A stretch of 64,000 bases of DNA from positions 3,472,001 to 3,536,000 of the forward strand of contig NZ_CP075339.1 of assembly GCF_024399335.1 (NCBI RefSeq), written 5' to 3'. The position numbers were made by a program, and so were the translations under genes. Source of the stretch: Leucobacter aridicollis. GTDB taxonomy: Bacteria; Actinomycetota; Actinomycetes; Actinomycetales; Microbacteriaceae. The notes under the pieces were generated by a model. That model saw only the letters and a list, made by a program, of their open reading frames with translations, was not told the DNA's origin and did no database searches. Positions 30,077 through 39,501 of this stretch are shown in pieces (within the stretch, counting starts at the first letter, position 1; every line of letters starts with the position of its first letter).

Positions 30077-32069
30077 GCTGTCCGAGTCCCATCTGTGCCT
30101 CCTGCATTTGAGTCGGCCCCAACGGCACATAGTCGGTAATATCGTCTGTCTCGCCCTTGATTGCTCGCGCGGTGTTCTTGAGGGATTCGGTGCCGGGGCT
30201 GAAGTATCCGCCGCCGCCCTTGATGAGTGGGTCATGGCCGACGACCGGGTCGCCGGCGTCGCCCCCGGTGTCCACACCGAACGCCTGCCCGCCGAACTCT
30301 GGTTTCATAGGGTCAACCTTGTGATCGCGGCTGAAGTCGCGCCCGGCCCACGCCCACTCGTCTCCCGTGTCGGGGTCGATCACCATCCTGTCTCTCGCGT
30401 TCCCGGAATACACTTTGTCGGCGTTGAGCTGCGACGCGCTCGTGACCGTGTCGGGGAGACCTGCGGAGCCGAGCATGATGAAGTTGTTCACCTTTACGCC
30501 CGGCATTGTGAGCGCAACCGCGGCCGTGGTGGTGCCGTACGAGTGCGCGACAATATCCAGTTGCGGCATCGACCCGCCCCGCACCGCCGCCAGCCCCCGA
30601 AGCGCGGCCGCGAGACTGTTGCCGCCCGCGACCGCCCGTTTCGAGTCGAGCACCCCAAGATCAGGGTCGTCCCAGCTCGGGCTCGGTGGTGTCTCGTAAC
30701 CGATCCACGCAACCACAGCGCTCCCCTCAGGGAGTTCCCAGTGGAGGTTTTGGGCCGCGTTTGTCCAACCGGTCATCCTGGTCGTGTCGCTTCCCATGCC
30801 CGGGATCGCGTACGCGACACTCGTGGCGGTATCGAGGTTCCCGATCGAAACAGCCGCAAGTGGTGGCTGGTCCTGAGTCAACGCAATCAGGAACCTGGCA
30901 GCGCCATCGTCAGCCGGCTCGAGCGCGAGGCTAATGTTCTCAAGGGCCGCGAGCTGCGTTTGAAGCACCGACACATCCACGCCGGCAGCCTGAAGCTTCT
31001 CGATCTCCAATTGAACGTCCTCGATCGCTGCAGTCAGCGCGACCTTGTTCGCGTAGTCGCGTGCGCCATACGGGATCCCCTCAAGGTTCCCAAAGAGCAC
31101 GGCAAACCCGTCAAGCAGCAGCTTCTGCTGCTCTGAGAACGGGTCCTCGGAGCCAGCTGGCGGGTTCATTCCCTGCCACCAGGAATTGATCTCCACCGGG
31201 TCCATGAACTCCAAGCGACGCATCAACCCGGGGGAAGCTTGGAAGAGTATCGCAATCTCTTCAGCCGTGAGGGCCGACAGCGCCGCAAGCAGATCGGCGT
31301 CACTCATCGGATGCACTGCAGTCACCGAGAGATCAATCACCGCGTTTGAGAGTATCCCGCCACCGGCGGCTTCGAACGCGGCAGCGACACCATCAATCCA
31401 GTCAACATCCCGCCGGTTCTCGTTCAGGAACTGTTGGAAGCCTGCCAGAAATGTCGTCGACTCGACCCGCGCCCATGAACACGACGCACCAAACGCGGAC
31501 CACGCTCGACGCACCAACGACAGTTGGGACTCGAGGTCAATGTTGCTCGTGCCGCTCTGCGACACAAACGTGCGCAACTTCGCCGGGTCCGCAGAAGACT
31601 TCCCGGGCCCCGCCCCAGTAGCCCGCCGGGTTCGTTGCTGCGCGGTGAAGGAAGCCGAAATGGTTGGCGGTTGGATCGGGATCTCGGACGGGCGCGGATC
31701 GAAGAACGAATCTACGCCGGCGGTGAAGCTGTCGCCGAACGCGTCGGTCTGACGTCGCTGTTCCCGTTCTGCCTCACGCATCCGCCAATCAGCGACCTCC
31801 TTGAGCCGCTCGCGTTCTTCGCGCGCCTTTACCACCGTCTGCTTGACGGCCTCGGCAAGCTCATAGAGCACGCGGGCAAGTCTCACGCGGTCACGCTTCT
31901 CTGTTGCGACTGCGAGCCGAAACAGCGTTCCGTACGCACCCACGAAGTCCTCCATCGCGCGCTCGGCGGCTCCGTTACGAAAGAGGCTCTGGTCACGTAA
32001 GGCATCGTCTGCGGTTTCGAGCGTACGAATCAGCTCGTTGGCAGTAGCGGTGTCGAATTGGATCGACAT
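30066..32069 (-). CDS. Large DUF1023-like alpha/beta hydrolase, possible secreted effector
   Basis: The 667-residue protein has no signal peptide. The N-terminal about 105 residues form charged helices (coiled-coil-like ERERLKEVADWRMREAEREQRR), then a linker rich in Pro/Ser/Thr, a helical middle (WWQGMNP, GNLEGIPYGARDYAN) and a C-terminal hydrolase domain with nucleophile elbow IVAHSYGTT (Ser510) and a candidate catalytic His near 611 (VGHDPLIKGGGG). The GNLxGIPxxARDxAN block resembles DUF1023 proteins of actinobacteria. ATG 32069 is chosen because a helical N-terminal domain starts there. The N-terminus recalls helical targeting domains of type VII effectors, but no WXG partner is encoded nearby. 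It heads a cassette with two lipoprotein genes. Confidence 0.82.
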   Translation of the reverse strand: MSIQFDTATANELIRTLETADDALRDQSLFRNGAAERAMEDFVGAYGTLFRLAVATEKRDRVRLARVLYELAEAVKQTVVKAREERERLKEVADWRMREAEREQRRQTDAFGDSFTAGVDSFFDPRPSEIPIQPPTISASFTAQQRTRRATGAGPGKSSADPAKLRTFVSQSGTSNIDLESQLSLVRRAWSAFGASCSWARVESTTFLAGFQQFLNENRRDVDWIDGVAAAFEAAGGGILSNAVIDLSVTAVHPMSDADLLAALSALTAEEIAILFQASPGLMRRLEFMDPVEINSWWQGMNPPAGSEDPFSEQQKLLLDGFAVLFGNLEGIPYGARDYANKVALTAAIEDVQLEIEKLQAAGVDVSVLQTQLAALENISLALEPADDGAARFLIALTQDQPPLAAVSIGNLDTATSVAYAIPGMGSDTTRMTGWTNAAQNLHWELPEGSAVVAWIGYETPPSPSWDDPDLGVLDSKRAVAGGNSLAAALRGLAAVRGGSMPQLDIVAHSYGTTTAAVALTMPGVKVNNFIMLGSAGLPDTVTSASQLNADKVYSGNARDRMVIDPDTGDEWAWAGRDFSRDHKVDPMKPEFGGQAFGVDTGGDAGDPVVGHDPLIKGGGGYFSPGTESLKNTARAIKGETDDITDYVPLGPTQMQEAQMGLGQHGW

Positions 32070-32284
32070 GGGATCACACCCTTCGGGTCTTCGGCGCACA
32101 AGAGGCTGGAGCTTCTTCGCATCAAAAGAAAAGGGAGAAACCATTTCTGGTTCCTCCCCCACGTTTACCTTACGACACGACGACGAATGTGGCGCAATTC
32201 TGCACACCTCGGATGCGCAACCCGCCAGCTCAACCGAGAAGCAGGGCTTCCCGGCGAGCCCGCCACCAGCACACGCAGAACAAC
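32070..32284. promoter_or_regulatory. Upstream region of hydrolase-lipoprotein cassette
   Basis: The 215 bases between the cassette start and the tRNA terminator hold no recognisable gene. On the minus strand a small frame begins further upstream (near 32207) but overlaps AT-rich promoter-like sequence and looks untranslated. Confidence 0.4.
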
Positions 32285-32311
32285 AAAACCCCCGGCAGAA
32301 CCGGGGGTTTT
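32285..32311 (-). terminator. tRNA-Met/Thr intrinsic terminator
   Basis: Inverted repeat aaaacccccgg / ccgggggtttt with a five-base loop and a T-run on both strands. It lies 15 bases after the tRNA-Met 3' end. Confidence 0.9.
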
Positions 32312-32325
32312 ACTGTGACTCTCTG

Positions 32326-32399
32326 TAGCTGAGGCGGGGCTCGATCCCGCGACCTCACGATTATGAGTCGTGCGCTCTAACCAGCTGAGCTACTCAGCC
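32326..32399 (-). tRNA. tRNA-Met (CAT), elongator type
   Basis: Cloverleaf on the minus strand: acceptor GGCTGAG / CTCAGCT, D-arm AGCTCAGCTGGTTAGAGC, anticodon loop CTCATAA, T-arm GCGGGATCGAGCCCCGC. CCA is not encoded. An Ile tRNA with modified CAT cannot be excluded, but the body resembles actinobacterial elongator Met. Confidence 0.93.
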
Positions 32400-32434
32400 A
32401 AACTGGCCCGCACGGATGCGAGCCAGAGAGTCAG

Positions 32435-32506
<72 letters not shown>

Positions 32507-32714
32507 GTAGCCGCGCGAACGCGACAACCGTTAGAGCGTACCACCTCGCGAGGGCGAATGCGAATTCGCGTACCATCGCCCGGGCGTGCCGCACGAGGGC
32601 GGCACAGATCGGGGCGATCTCCACGGTTTCGCGACGCCCAGCTTGGTAAAGTTACGGCGAACTGCGGTCGCATTCGCGGGCCCGCACAGAGCGCGTGTTT
32701 CGATGGGAGTCAGC

Positions 32715-33242
32715 GTGAAGAGTGTGTTCGTCGCCGTCATGGGTGTGGTGCTCGCGGCGTGGATGTCTGCAGGCCGCTGGCTGTTCGGAATCGGCGGCAG
32801 CCTCACCTGGTGGTACGTGCCGGCGATCGGTCTCACCTATGCGATCCTGCTCATCTGTGTCGGCCACCGCATGGCTGTCACCGAGCGGCGCGGGCGGCGC
32901 CTAAGCCGCTCGGTGTGGGTCACACTGATCCTGTCATGGGTCTGCGCGATCGGCTTCGGGTTTACCGTACCCGACAACGTTGGCGGCGAACTCGTCTCCA
33001 TCATCAGCCACGCTGCCGGTTCGCAGTTCTCGGCGGAGATGTCGATCGCACTGTGCAACCCGCTCGGGATCATCGCATTCGCATTGGCGTTCTTCACGCT
33101 GGGCATTGCGATCGCCAACGGCAAGGACCCGCGCCCCGAAGAGGACGAGCTGCTCGACGCGGCATACGGCGAGGACGGCATGGTGCCGCACCCGCTCGCA
33201 GAAACCGCGCATGCGGGCGACGAACCGCCCGCACGCGGCTAG
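32715..33242 (+). CDS. Small multi-pass membrane protein, unknown function
   Basis: The 175-residue product has about four predicted membrane helices (residues about 3-20, 29-48, 62-80 and 105-130) and an acidic C-terminal tail (PEEDELLDAAYGEDG). No family was recognised. GTG 32715 is preferred because gggag lies five bases upstream; an in-frame ATG at 32703 adds four residues. It is convergent with the YhgE-like gene, with the stop codons adjacent. Confidence 0.7.
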   Translation: MKSVFVAVMGVVLAAWMSAGRWLFGIGGSLTWWYVPAIGLTYAILLICVGHRMAVTERRGRRLSRSVWVTLILSWVCAIGFGFTVPDNVGGELVSIISHAAGSQFSAEMSIALCNPLGIIAFALAFFTLGIAIANGKDPRPEEDELLDAAYGEDGMVPHPLAETAHAGDEPPARG

Positions 33243-35303
33243 TTAGGCTCGCCGCTCTCGCGCCACAGCCCAGGCCGTGAGCGCGACGCCCGCCGCGCCC
33301 CACAGCGCGAGCAGCGCCGCCGCTGCCCCGGCCCCGCTCACCCCTGCGGCGAGCGCCTGGAAGCCGGTGAAGGCCGCACCGATCGGGCTCGCGTCGCCGA
33401 CGGCTGAGAGCAGCCCCGGCACGGTTGAGACGATCCCGACGGTGAATGCGACGACGAGCAGCGCGAACGCGAGGAACCGGCCAAACCCGCCGAACCTGGC
33501 GGAGAGGCCCTGCACGATGAGCGCGAACGCGACCCCTGCGAGCACGGCGAGGCCGAAGAAACCAGCGCCCTGCCCAAAGTCGTATCGCAGCGCGAGCGGG
33601 AGCACGATGCCGGCGATCGCTCCCTGGGCCGCGCCGAGCAGCACCGCAGGCAGTGCGCTTCGCAGCGTGATCGCGAATACTCCCTTGGCGGCGTCACGGG
33701 TGCGCGACCAGAGCGGTGCGAGCACGAGGAACGCCGCGAGCGCGCCAGCCCAGAGGGCGATCCCCGCGAAAAGCGGCACACCCGAGGAGTTGAACAGCTC
33801 GTCGCTTCCACCCTCCTGCTTCACCGATTCGACGGCGGTCTCAGCCATCACCTGACGCTCAGCCTCTGTGTAGTTCGGGATCTGGGAGGCCGCCTCCCCG
33901 AGGCCCGACGCGAGCGTCTTCGTGCCCTTGGCCGCGGCGTCAGCGCCCTCCGCGAGCTTCCCCGCACCATCGGCGAGTTCGCCGGCGCCCGTCGCGACCT
34001 GCGAGACGCCTCCGGCGAGCTGGTTCGCGCCATCCGCCAGCGCTGGCGCCTGGCCCGCGAGCTGCGAGACGCCCCCGGAGAATGCCGACATCCCACCGGC
34101 AAACTCGCCGACGCCCGCGGCGAAGTTCTCGGCACCCGTCGCGAGCTCGGCCTGCCCGTTCGCCGAAGCCCGGGCGCCGCTCGCGAGGTCGGCTCCCGCG
34201 TTTCGCAGTTGCACGAGCTGTGACTCGGTGCTGCCGCTTGCGGCAGCGGTCACCTCGGCGATTGCCTGGTCGACAGTCGCGAGCAGCGTCGCCTTCGGGT
34301 ACTCGGGCGGGAACAGCTCGTCGGGGAGTGCTTCGATGCCTGCCCGCAGTTGCTGCAGCGGCTCGAGCGCCTGGCCTGCACCGGCGATGATGGGCTCGAG
34401 CACGCTGTTCACAAGCCCCGTGTACTGCTCGACACCCGAGGCCAGCTGGGCGCCGCCGTTCGCAGAGTCGCGCGTGCCCTGGGCCAGTTCGGCGGCCCCG
34501 CCTGCGAGCCCGGCTGCGGCCCCTTCGAGCCCGGTCGCGCCGGCGGCGAGTTCCTGGGTGCCTGCTGCGAGCTGCGATGCGCCGCCTGCGAGCTGTTGGG
34601 CACCTCCCGAGAGTTCCTGCACGCCTGCGGCGAGGCCGGTGGTGCCCTCCGCGAGATCGCTCGTGCCGTCTGCGAGTTGCGTGCCGCCGTCGGCGAGCTT
34701 GGTCGCGCCGTCGGCTGCCTCGCTGACCCCATCGTGGAGGGAGCTCATTCCAACGAACACGTTGCCGACGAACTGCTCGCCGAGCTGCTGGTTGAGCACC
34801 CGGGTCGCGGTTTGGGTGACGATGCCTGAGAGCGCTGAGTCGAGGAGTCTGCCCTGCGTACTCTCGGCGATCTCAATCGTCGCTGTCCGCGCTCCGTTAG
34901 GGCCGTCTGCGAGCGACGTCGCCGCCGCCGAGAAGTCCTTCGGGATGGTGATGCTCGTCGCGAAACGGCCGTCTTTCAGGCCAGCCGCAGCGTCTTCCGC
35001 GTCGGTGAGCACCCAGGTGAAGTTGTGGCGCGATTCCTCCGCGCTTGCAGCGGTGTCGTCGCTATCCGAGCCGCCTGCGATGAGCTCGGCTGCGAGTACG
35101 CGGCCGAGTGGCACAAGCTGCCCCTCGACTTCAACGGGCTCGTCGGCGTTCACAACAGCTGCGGTGACTGTCTCGAGGCGTTCACTCGGGTTCCAGAGCC
35201 CCCAGACGAACAGACCAGCGACAGTGAGAGGCACCAAGAGCAAACCAAGCAGTGTCGTCCAGCTGATGCGCTTGCCGCGCAGCGGGGTGAGTGCGGGGGT
35301 CAT
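33243..35303 (-). CDS. YhgE/Pip-family membrane protein
   Basis: The 686-residue protein has an N-terminal membrane helix (about 13-33), a long extracellular region and about six C-terminal helices (from about 500), the layout of YhgE/Pip and ESX-linked phage-infection proteins. The extracellular part (about 190-460) is built of short heptad-like repeats rich in LADG, LAEG, LAAG and SQLAGG, which probably form a long coiled coil. The start overlaps the MMPL stop by four bases (ATGA), so the two are one operon. Family members are linked to envelope transport; the exact role is unknown. Confidence 0.88.
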   Translation of the reverse strand: MTPALTPLRGKRISWTTLLGLLLVPLTVAGLFVWGLWNPSERLETVTAAVVNADEPVEVEGQLVPLGRVLAAELIAGGSDSDDTAASAEESRHNFTWVLTDAEDAAAGLKDGRFATSITIPKDFSAAATSLADGPNGARTATIEIAESTQGRLLDSALSGIVTQTATRVLNQQLGEQFVGNVFVGMSSLHDGVSEAADGATKLADGGTQLADGTSDLAEGTTGLAAGVQELSGGAQQLAGGASQLAAGTQELAAGATGLEGAAAGLAGGAAELAQGTRDSANGGAQLASGVEQYTGLVNSVLEPIIAGAGQALEPLQQLRAGIEALPDELFPPEYPKATLLATVDQAIAEVTAAASGSTESQLVQLRNAGADLASGARASANGQAELATGAENFAAGVGEFAGGMSAFSGGVSQLAGQAPALADGANQLAGGVSQVATGAGELADGAGKLAEGADAAAKGTKTLASGLGEAASQIPNYTEAERQVMAETAVESVKQEGGSDELFNSSGVPLFAGIALWAGALAAFLVLAPLWSRTRDAAKGVFAITLRSALPAVLLGAAQGAIAGIVLPLALRYDFGQGAGFFGLAVLAGVAFALIVQGLSARFGGFGRFLAFALLVVAFTVGIVSTVPGLLSAVGDASPIGAAFTGFQALAAGVSGAGAAAALLALWGAAGVALTAWAVARERRA

Positions 35304-38068
35304 CGTGCGCCCTCCATTTCGAGGCGTTCGGCGTGCGGTGAAGTGAGTGAGACAGCGGCGTGACCGTCGGGCAGCAGGCGCTCGGCGAGGGCCTGGCTGC
35401 CAAGCACAACGAGGATAGGCGGAGCACTGTCCCTGCCACGGTCGACGTGCCATGCGGCGAGCGCGGAACGCGCGTCGGTGATGGCGGTGGGCGACGGCGG
35501 CGCGAGCTCGGCGTCGCGAAGGTCGAGGACCAGTACCGTCGGGGAATCACGGAGCGCCTGTCTGAGCGTGGCGGCGTCTGCCCATGCCGTACGCGCGCGC
35601 AGCGAGCTCGCGCGCTCGGGAAGCAACAGACCGTCGACCTTCAGCGTGCCGGCGACGATCCTTCCCCTGCCGCTGAGCGCCTGCGCGAGCGGGAAGCTCG
35701 CCGGATCTCTCGGGTCAAGCACGAGCGCTTCTCCGTCGCCTACCCGAAGGTCGCGCGCGGTGACGTTTGCGTCGCGACCACGCAACGTGAGCCGCTCCGA
35801 CGCGACCCGCGCTGCAGGCATATCGGCTGGCCAGTCTGCGTGCTCGATCTCGCGGGCAAGACCCTCACCCTCGACGTCGAATGACGGGAGCACCTTCGCG
35901 AGCCAGCGCGGCATCTTCCAGGCGCGCTCGCCCAGGAGCGCGAGCACGGCTGGTACGAGCGTCATGCGCACAATGAACGCGTCGACGAACACGCCGACTG
36001 CGAGGCCGAGCGCGATGACCTTGATGCTCGGGTCACCCGCGGGCACAAAGGCGGCGAACACGGCGATCATGATGAGAGCGGCCGCGGTCACGACCTTCGC
36101 GGACCCCACGAACCCGCGGCGGATCGCGCGCTGGGCGTCGCCCCCGTGCACATACTCCTCCCGCATGCGGGCGACGAGGAAGACCTCGTAGTCCATCGCA
36201 AGCCCAAAGAGCACCCCCATGAGGATGATCGGCATGAAGCTGAGCACAGGCCCCGTCGAACTGACGTTCAGGATCTCGGAGAGCCAGCCCCACTGGAACA
36301 CCGCGACGACCGCGCCGAACGCGACGCCGACTGAAAGCAGGTACCCGAGTGTCGCCTTGATTGGCACCCACACCGACCTGAACACCATCGCGAGCAGCAC
36401 GAGCGAGAGCCCGACGACGAAGATGCCGAATGGTAGGAGCGCTGTCATGAGCTGGGCGGAGACGTCGATGCCGACCGCGGTGAAGCCAGTGACGGCGAGG
36501 CTCACGCCGTACTTCTTCTCCCATTCGTCGTGGTGGCTGCGGAGCTCGTTAACGAGTTCGGTTGTGCTCGCGGCGTGCGCCCCCTCTTCTGGGATGACCT
36601 GGATGATGCCGGTGTCGGCTCCAGGGTTCGGGGTCGCAAGCGGCACGTCGGCGACGCCTGGCACACGCTCGACCTCCCGCTTCAGGTCATCCATGAGGCC
36701 GAGCGGGTCGGTGCTCGAAATGATCGAGCCTGTGAGGAGCAGCGGGGCGTTGAACCCCTCGCCGAAGTGCTCGCCGGTGAGCTCGTGGGTCACACGTGCC
36801 GGGTCGTCGGCCTCGAGCGACGTCGCGTCGGGCAGCGCGAGGCGCAGCTGGAGGGCGGGGATCGAGCCGACGCCGAGCGCGATAAGCACTGCGAGAATCG
36901 TGACGACAGGACGTTTCGTGGCGCCACGCACCCAGCCAGCGAAGAACCTGTCGGCGCGAGTCTGTTCGGGGACAATCGGCTCGGATCCGGGCCCCTCGGC
37001 GCCTTCCCCCGTCACCGTCTTGGGGCGGTGCTTGCGGGGCAGGATCCTGATTCCCGCCATCGACAGCACCGCGGGCGTGAGGGTGATCGCGATGAGCACA
37101 GCGACCGCCACCGCAGCCGCGGCCGCGACACCGAGCGCCGTGAGGAACGGGATCCGCGCGACGGCGAGGCCGACGAGCGCGATGATGACAGTGAGACCAG
37201 CGAACACGACGGCCGAACCCGACGTGGCCGTCGCCCGCGCGATCGACTCACGAACGCTGAGACCAGCGCGCAACTGCTCCTGGTGCCGGCTCACGATGAA
37301 GAGGGTGTAGTCGATGCCGACCGCGAGCCCAAGCATGAGCGCGAGCATCGGCGTCGTCGAAGTGAGATCGACGAACGCAGTCACGAAGAACAGTCCCGCG
37401 ATTGAGACGCCGACGCCGATCATCGCGATGAGGAGCGGCATCCCTGCCGCGATGAGCGAGCCCAGCGTGAGGATCAGCACGACAAAGGCGACAACCACCC
37501 CGATCGCCTCGGTGGGGCTCAAGCCGGGAACCGCGGCCGAGAACATCTCGCCGCCGTACGCAACCTCGGCGTCGGCGGGGAGCCGCTCTCTGAGGTCGTC
37601 GGTCACGGCGGCGATCCCGTCGACTGTCGCGTCTGCAACGGCAGTCATCTCGCCCTCGACCTGCACGCGCATGAGAAGCGCGCGGCCGTCTGGAGAGATT
37701 TCAGTGTTCGCAGCGGCTGCCTCGCCCGTGCCGAACGGGGTGAGGACACCGGTGACGCCAGGCAGGGGCTCGAGCTCATCGGCCGCGCCAATGACGGCCT
37801 CGCGGTACGTGTCAGTCTCGAGGTCCCCGCTTTCGGGGGCGACGACGATGATCGTGGCGCTCGTCCCGCTCACCTCGGGAAATGTGTGCGACAGCGACGT
37901 GATCGCGTCTTGCGCCTCGGTGCCGGGGATCGTGATCGGCGCGTCTGCGCCCTTGCCGAGCGTGAGCGCCCCGGTCGCGAGGAGGGCGAGTAGGACGAGC
38001 CATATCGTCAGCACGAACCACTTCGCCTGAGCGGCCCAGCGCCCGAGGGCATAGAGTGCGGAAGACAT
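35300..38068 (-). CDS. MMPL/RND-family transporter
   Basis: The 922-residue protein has 12 membrane helices in two halves, each with an extracytoplasmic loop. Family signatures include GLAVGIDYTLFIVSRHQEQL in the first half and GLAMDYEVFLVARMREE in the second, the latter with the Asp-Tyr pair seen in MmpL proton relays. A cytoplasmic C-terminal extension (about 750-922) has predicted nucleotide-independent folds. ATG 38068 is preceded by caagggga. It probably exports lipids or hydrophobic compounds. The downstream YhgE/Pip gene is coupled, and a TetR gene is divergent with palindromes in the shared promoter. Confidence 0.92.
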   Translation of the reverse strand: MSSALYALGRWAAQAKWFVLTIWLVLLALLATGALTLGKGADAPITIPGTEAQDAITSLSHTFPEVSGTSATIIVVAPESGDLETDTYREAVIGAADELEPLPGVTGVLTPFGTGEAAAANTEISPDGRALLMRVQVEGEMTAVADATVDGIAAVTDDLRERLPADAEVAYGGEMFSAAVPGLSPTEAIGVVVAFVVLILTLGSLIAAGMPLLIAMIGVGVSIAGLFFVTAFVDLTSTTPMLALMLGLAVGIDYTLFIVSRHQEQLRAGLSVRESIARATATSGSAVVFAGLTVIIALVGLAVARIPFLTALGVAAAAAVAVAVLIAITLTPAVLSMAGIRILPRKHRPKTVTGEGAEGPGSEPIVPEQTRADRFFAGWVRGATKRPVVTILAVLIALGVGSIPALQLRLALPDATSLEADDPARVTHELTGEHFGEGFNAPLLLTGSIISSTDPLGLMDDLKREVERVPGVADVPLATPNPGADTGIIQVIPEEGAHAASTTELVNELRSHHDEWEKKYGVSLAVTGFTAVGIDVSAQLMTALLPFGIFVVGLSLVLLAMVFRSVWVPIKATLGYLLSVGVAFGAVVAVFQWGWLSEILNVSSTGPVLSFMPIILMGVLFGLAMDYEVFLVARMREEYVHGGDAQRAIRRGFVGSAKVVTAAALIMIAVFAAFVPAGDPSIKVIALGLAVGVFVDAFIVRMTLVPAVLALLGERAWKMPRWLAKVLPSFDVEGEGLAREIEHADWPADMPAARVASERLTLRGRDANVTARDLRVGDGEALVLDPRDPASFPLAQALSGRGRIVAGTLKVDGLLLPERASSLRARTAWADAATLRQALRDSPTVLVLDLRDAELAPPSPTAITDARSALAAWHVDRGRDSAPPILVVLGSQALAERLLPDGHAAVSLTSPHAERLEMEGAR

Positions 38069-38090
38069 GCGTTCCCCTTGGTCGAGCTTC

Positions 38091-38128
38091 GGATACAGGA
38101 GTGTATCCATTTCGATACAGTACTGTAT
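38091..38128. promoter_or_regulatory. Two TetR-type operators
   Basis: Two related palindromes, GGATACA-GGAG-TGTATCC (38091-38108) and ATACAGTACTGTAT (38115-38128, perfect), lie side by side between the divergent MMPL and TetR genes. They share GATACAG half-sites. This fits a repressor that controls both directions. Confidence 0.8.
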
Positions 38129-38163
38129 TCGTTGAGCCTGTCGAAAAACTGTGAGGAGGCAAC

Positions 38164-38826
38164 ATGTCTGATCCGCAATCTGCGCCGGACGCCGACCACG
38201 TGAGCGCCCGCCGCCGCGAGACCCGCAGCAGACTTCTCGACGCCGCGGCCGAGGTGTTCGCCGAGTTCGGTATCCAGGGAGCCTCAGTCGAACGCATCTG
38301 CGCTCGCGCCGACTTCACCCGCGGCGCGTTCTACTCGAACTTCTCGTCCAAGGAAGAACTCTTCCTTGCGCTGCTCGGGCGCGAGTACGAACAGCGCGCC
38401 GAGCAGATTCGCATCCGCGCCGCCGAGCTCACCGAGTGCTTGCAGCTAAGCCCCGAGCCGCCCACCAGAGAAGACGCAGCCGGCTACGTGACGACGTTCC
38501 TCTCCCCCAGCGGCAACGAGACGAGCTGGTTCACCCTCGAGACAGAGTTTCTGCTGCTCGCCCTGCGCCACCCAGAGGGCGAGGTGCAGCACGTCGACTT
38601 CAACCTCCAGTTCCGCTCCGAGCTCAGCAACGTCGTCGAAAGCATCGTGCACGCCGCCGGCCGTCGCTTCATCATCCCCGTCGATCGGGCGCTCACGATC
38701 CTCGCCGGCGGCTACGAGCGGGCAGTGCGCGTGAGCGCTCTCAGTGGGTTTGATGCGCCCGAAGGGGTCAACGAACTCGGCGACAGGTTCGCAGAACTGC
38801 TCTTCACGATCACCGAGCCGGTCTAG
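38164..38826 (+). CDS. TetR-family repressor
   Basis: The 220-residue protein has an N-terminal TetR helix-turn-helix (about residues 18-64; RSRLLDAAAEVFAEFGIQGASVERIC, then FTRGAFYSNFSSKEELFLALL) and a helical ligand-binding C-terminal domain. Divergent position and twin palindromes at 38091-38128 suggest it represses the MMPL-YhgE operon and its own gene, with release by a lipophilic ligand (inference). The ATG is preceded by tgaggaggc, a strong ribosome binding site. Confidence 0.93.
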   Translation: MSDPQSAPDADHVSARRRETRSRLLDAAAEVFAEFGIQGASVERICARADFTRGAFYSNFSSKEELFLALLGREYEQRAEQIRIRAAELTECLQLSPEPPTREDAAGYVTTFLSPSGNETSWFTLETEFLLLALRHPEGEVQHVDFNLQFRSELSNVVESIVHAAGRRFIIPVDRALTILAGGYERAVRVSALSGFDAPEGVNELGDRFAELLFTITEPV

Positions 38827-38895
38827 ACGCCCCTTGCCGCCAGTGCCCGCGTGACCTCCGGGGCAACTGGTGGGTGCTGCGGGTAAGATGAATCC

Positions 38896-39501
38896 GTGCT
38901 GCTTTCAGACCGCGATATCAATGCCGAGCTCGGCGCAGGCCGCATCAAGCTCTCTCCGAGCGAACCCTCGATGGTCCAGCCGTCGAGCGTCGACGTACGG
39001 TTCGACCGCTTCGTGCGCCTCTTCGACAACCACAAGTACGCGCTCATCGACCCCGCAGAAGACCAGCCCGAGCTGACCCGAATGGTCGAGGTGGATCCCG
39101 AAGAGGGCTTCATCCTGCACCCCGGAGAGTTCGTGCTCGGTTCGACCTATGAACTCGTCGGCCTCCCTGACGATATCGCAGCACGCCTGGAGGGAAAGAG
39201 CTCGCTCGGCCGGCTCGGCCTCCTCACCCACTCGACCGCGGGCTTCATCGACCCCGGGTTCGAGGGGCACATCACGCTTGAGCTCTCGAACGTCTCGACG
39301 CTGCCGATTCGCCTCTGGCCCGGCATGAAGATCGGCCAGCTGTGCTTCTTCAGGCTGTCGTCACCCGCAGAGCGCCCATACGGGGCGGGCGCGACCTTCT
39401 CACGTTACCTCGGCCAGCGCGGCCCGACAGCTTCACGCTCGCACATGAACTTCCACCGCGCCGACGTGACAGGCACTGACGAGGGCGCCCGGGGGGCATA
39501 G
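38896..39501 (+). CDS. dcd: dCTP deaminase (probably dUMP-forming)
   Basis: The 201-residue trimeric dUTPase-fold enzyme has motifs [26 protein letters not shown] (about 104-129, including the catalytic Glu) and a C-terminal nucleotide-covering region ([21 protein letters not shown]). In actinobacteria such proteins often convert dCTP to dUMP directly; this single-frame call cannot distinguish the bifunctional type. Start is GTG 38896, where the frame begins MLLSDRDI as in homologues. It stands alone, followed by a repeat-rich gap. Confidence 0.93.
   Translation: MLLSDRDINAELGAGRIKLSPSEPSMVQPSSVDVRFDRFVRLFDNHKYALIDPAEDQPELTRMVEVDPEEGFILHPGEFVLGSTYELVGLPDDIAARLEGKSSLGRLGLLTHSTAGFIDPGFEGHITLELSNVSTLPIRLWPGMKIGQLCFFRLSSPAERPYGAGATFSRYLGQRGPTASRSHMNFHRADVTGTDEGARGA

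Noticed and set aside
30066..32069. Firm type VII secretion assignment for the hydrolase
   Set aside because: No WXG100, EccC or LXG signature could be confirmed by eye; kept as hypothesis only.
33922..35346. 474-codon plus-strand frame opposite the YhgE-like gene
   Set aside because: Low-complexity Ser/Pro/Ala translation of the repeats in the real gene.
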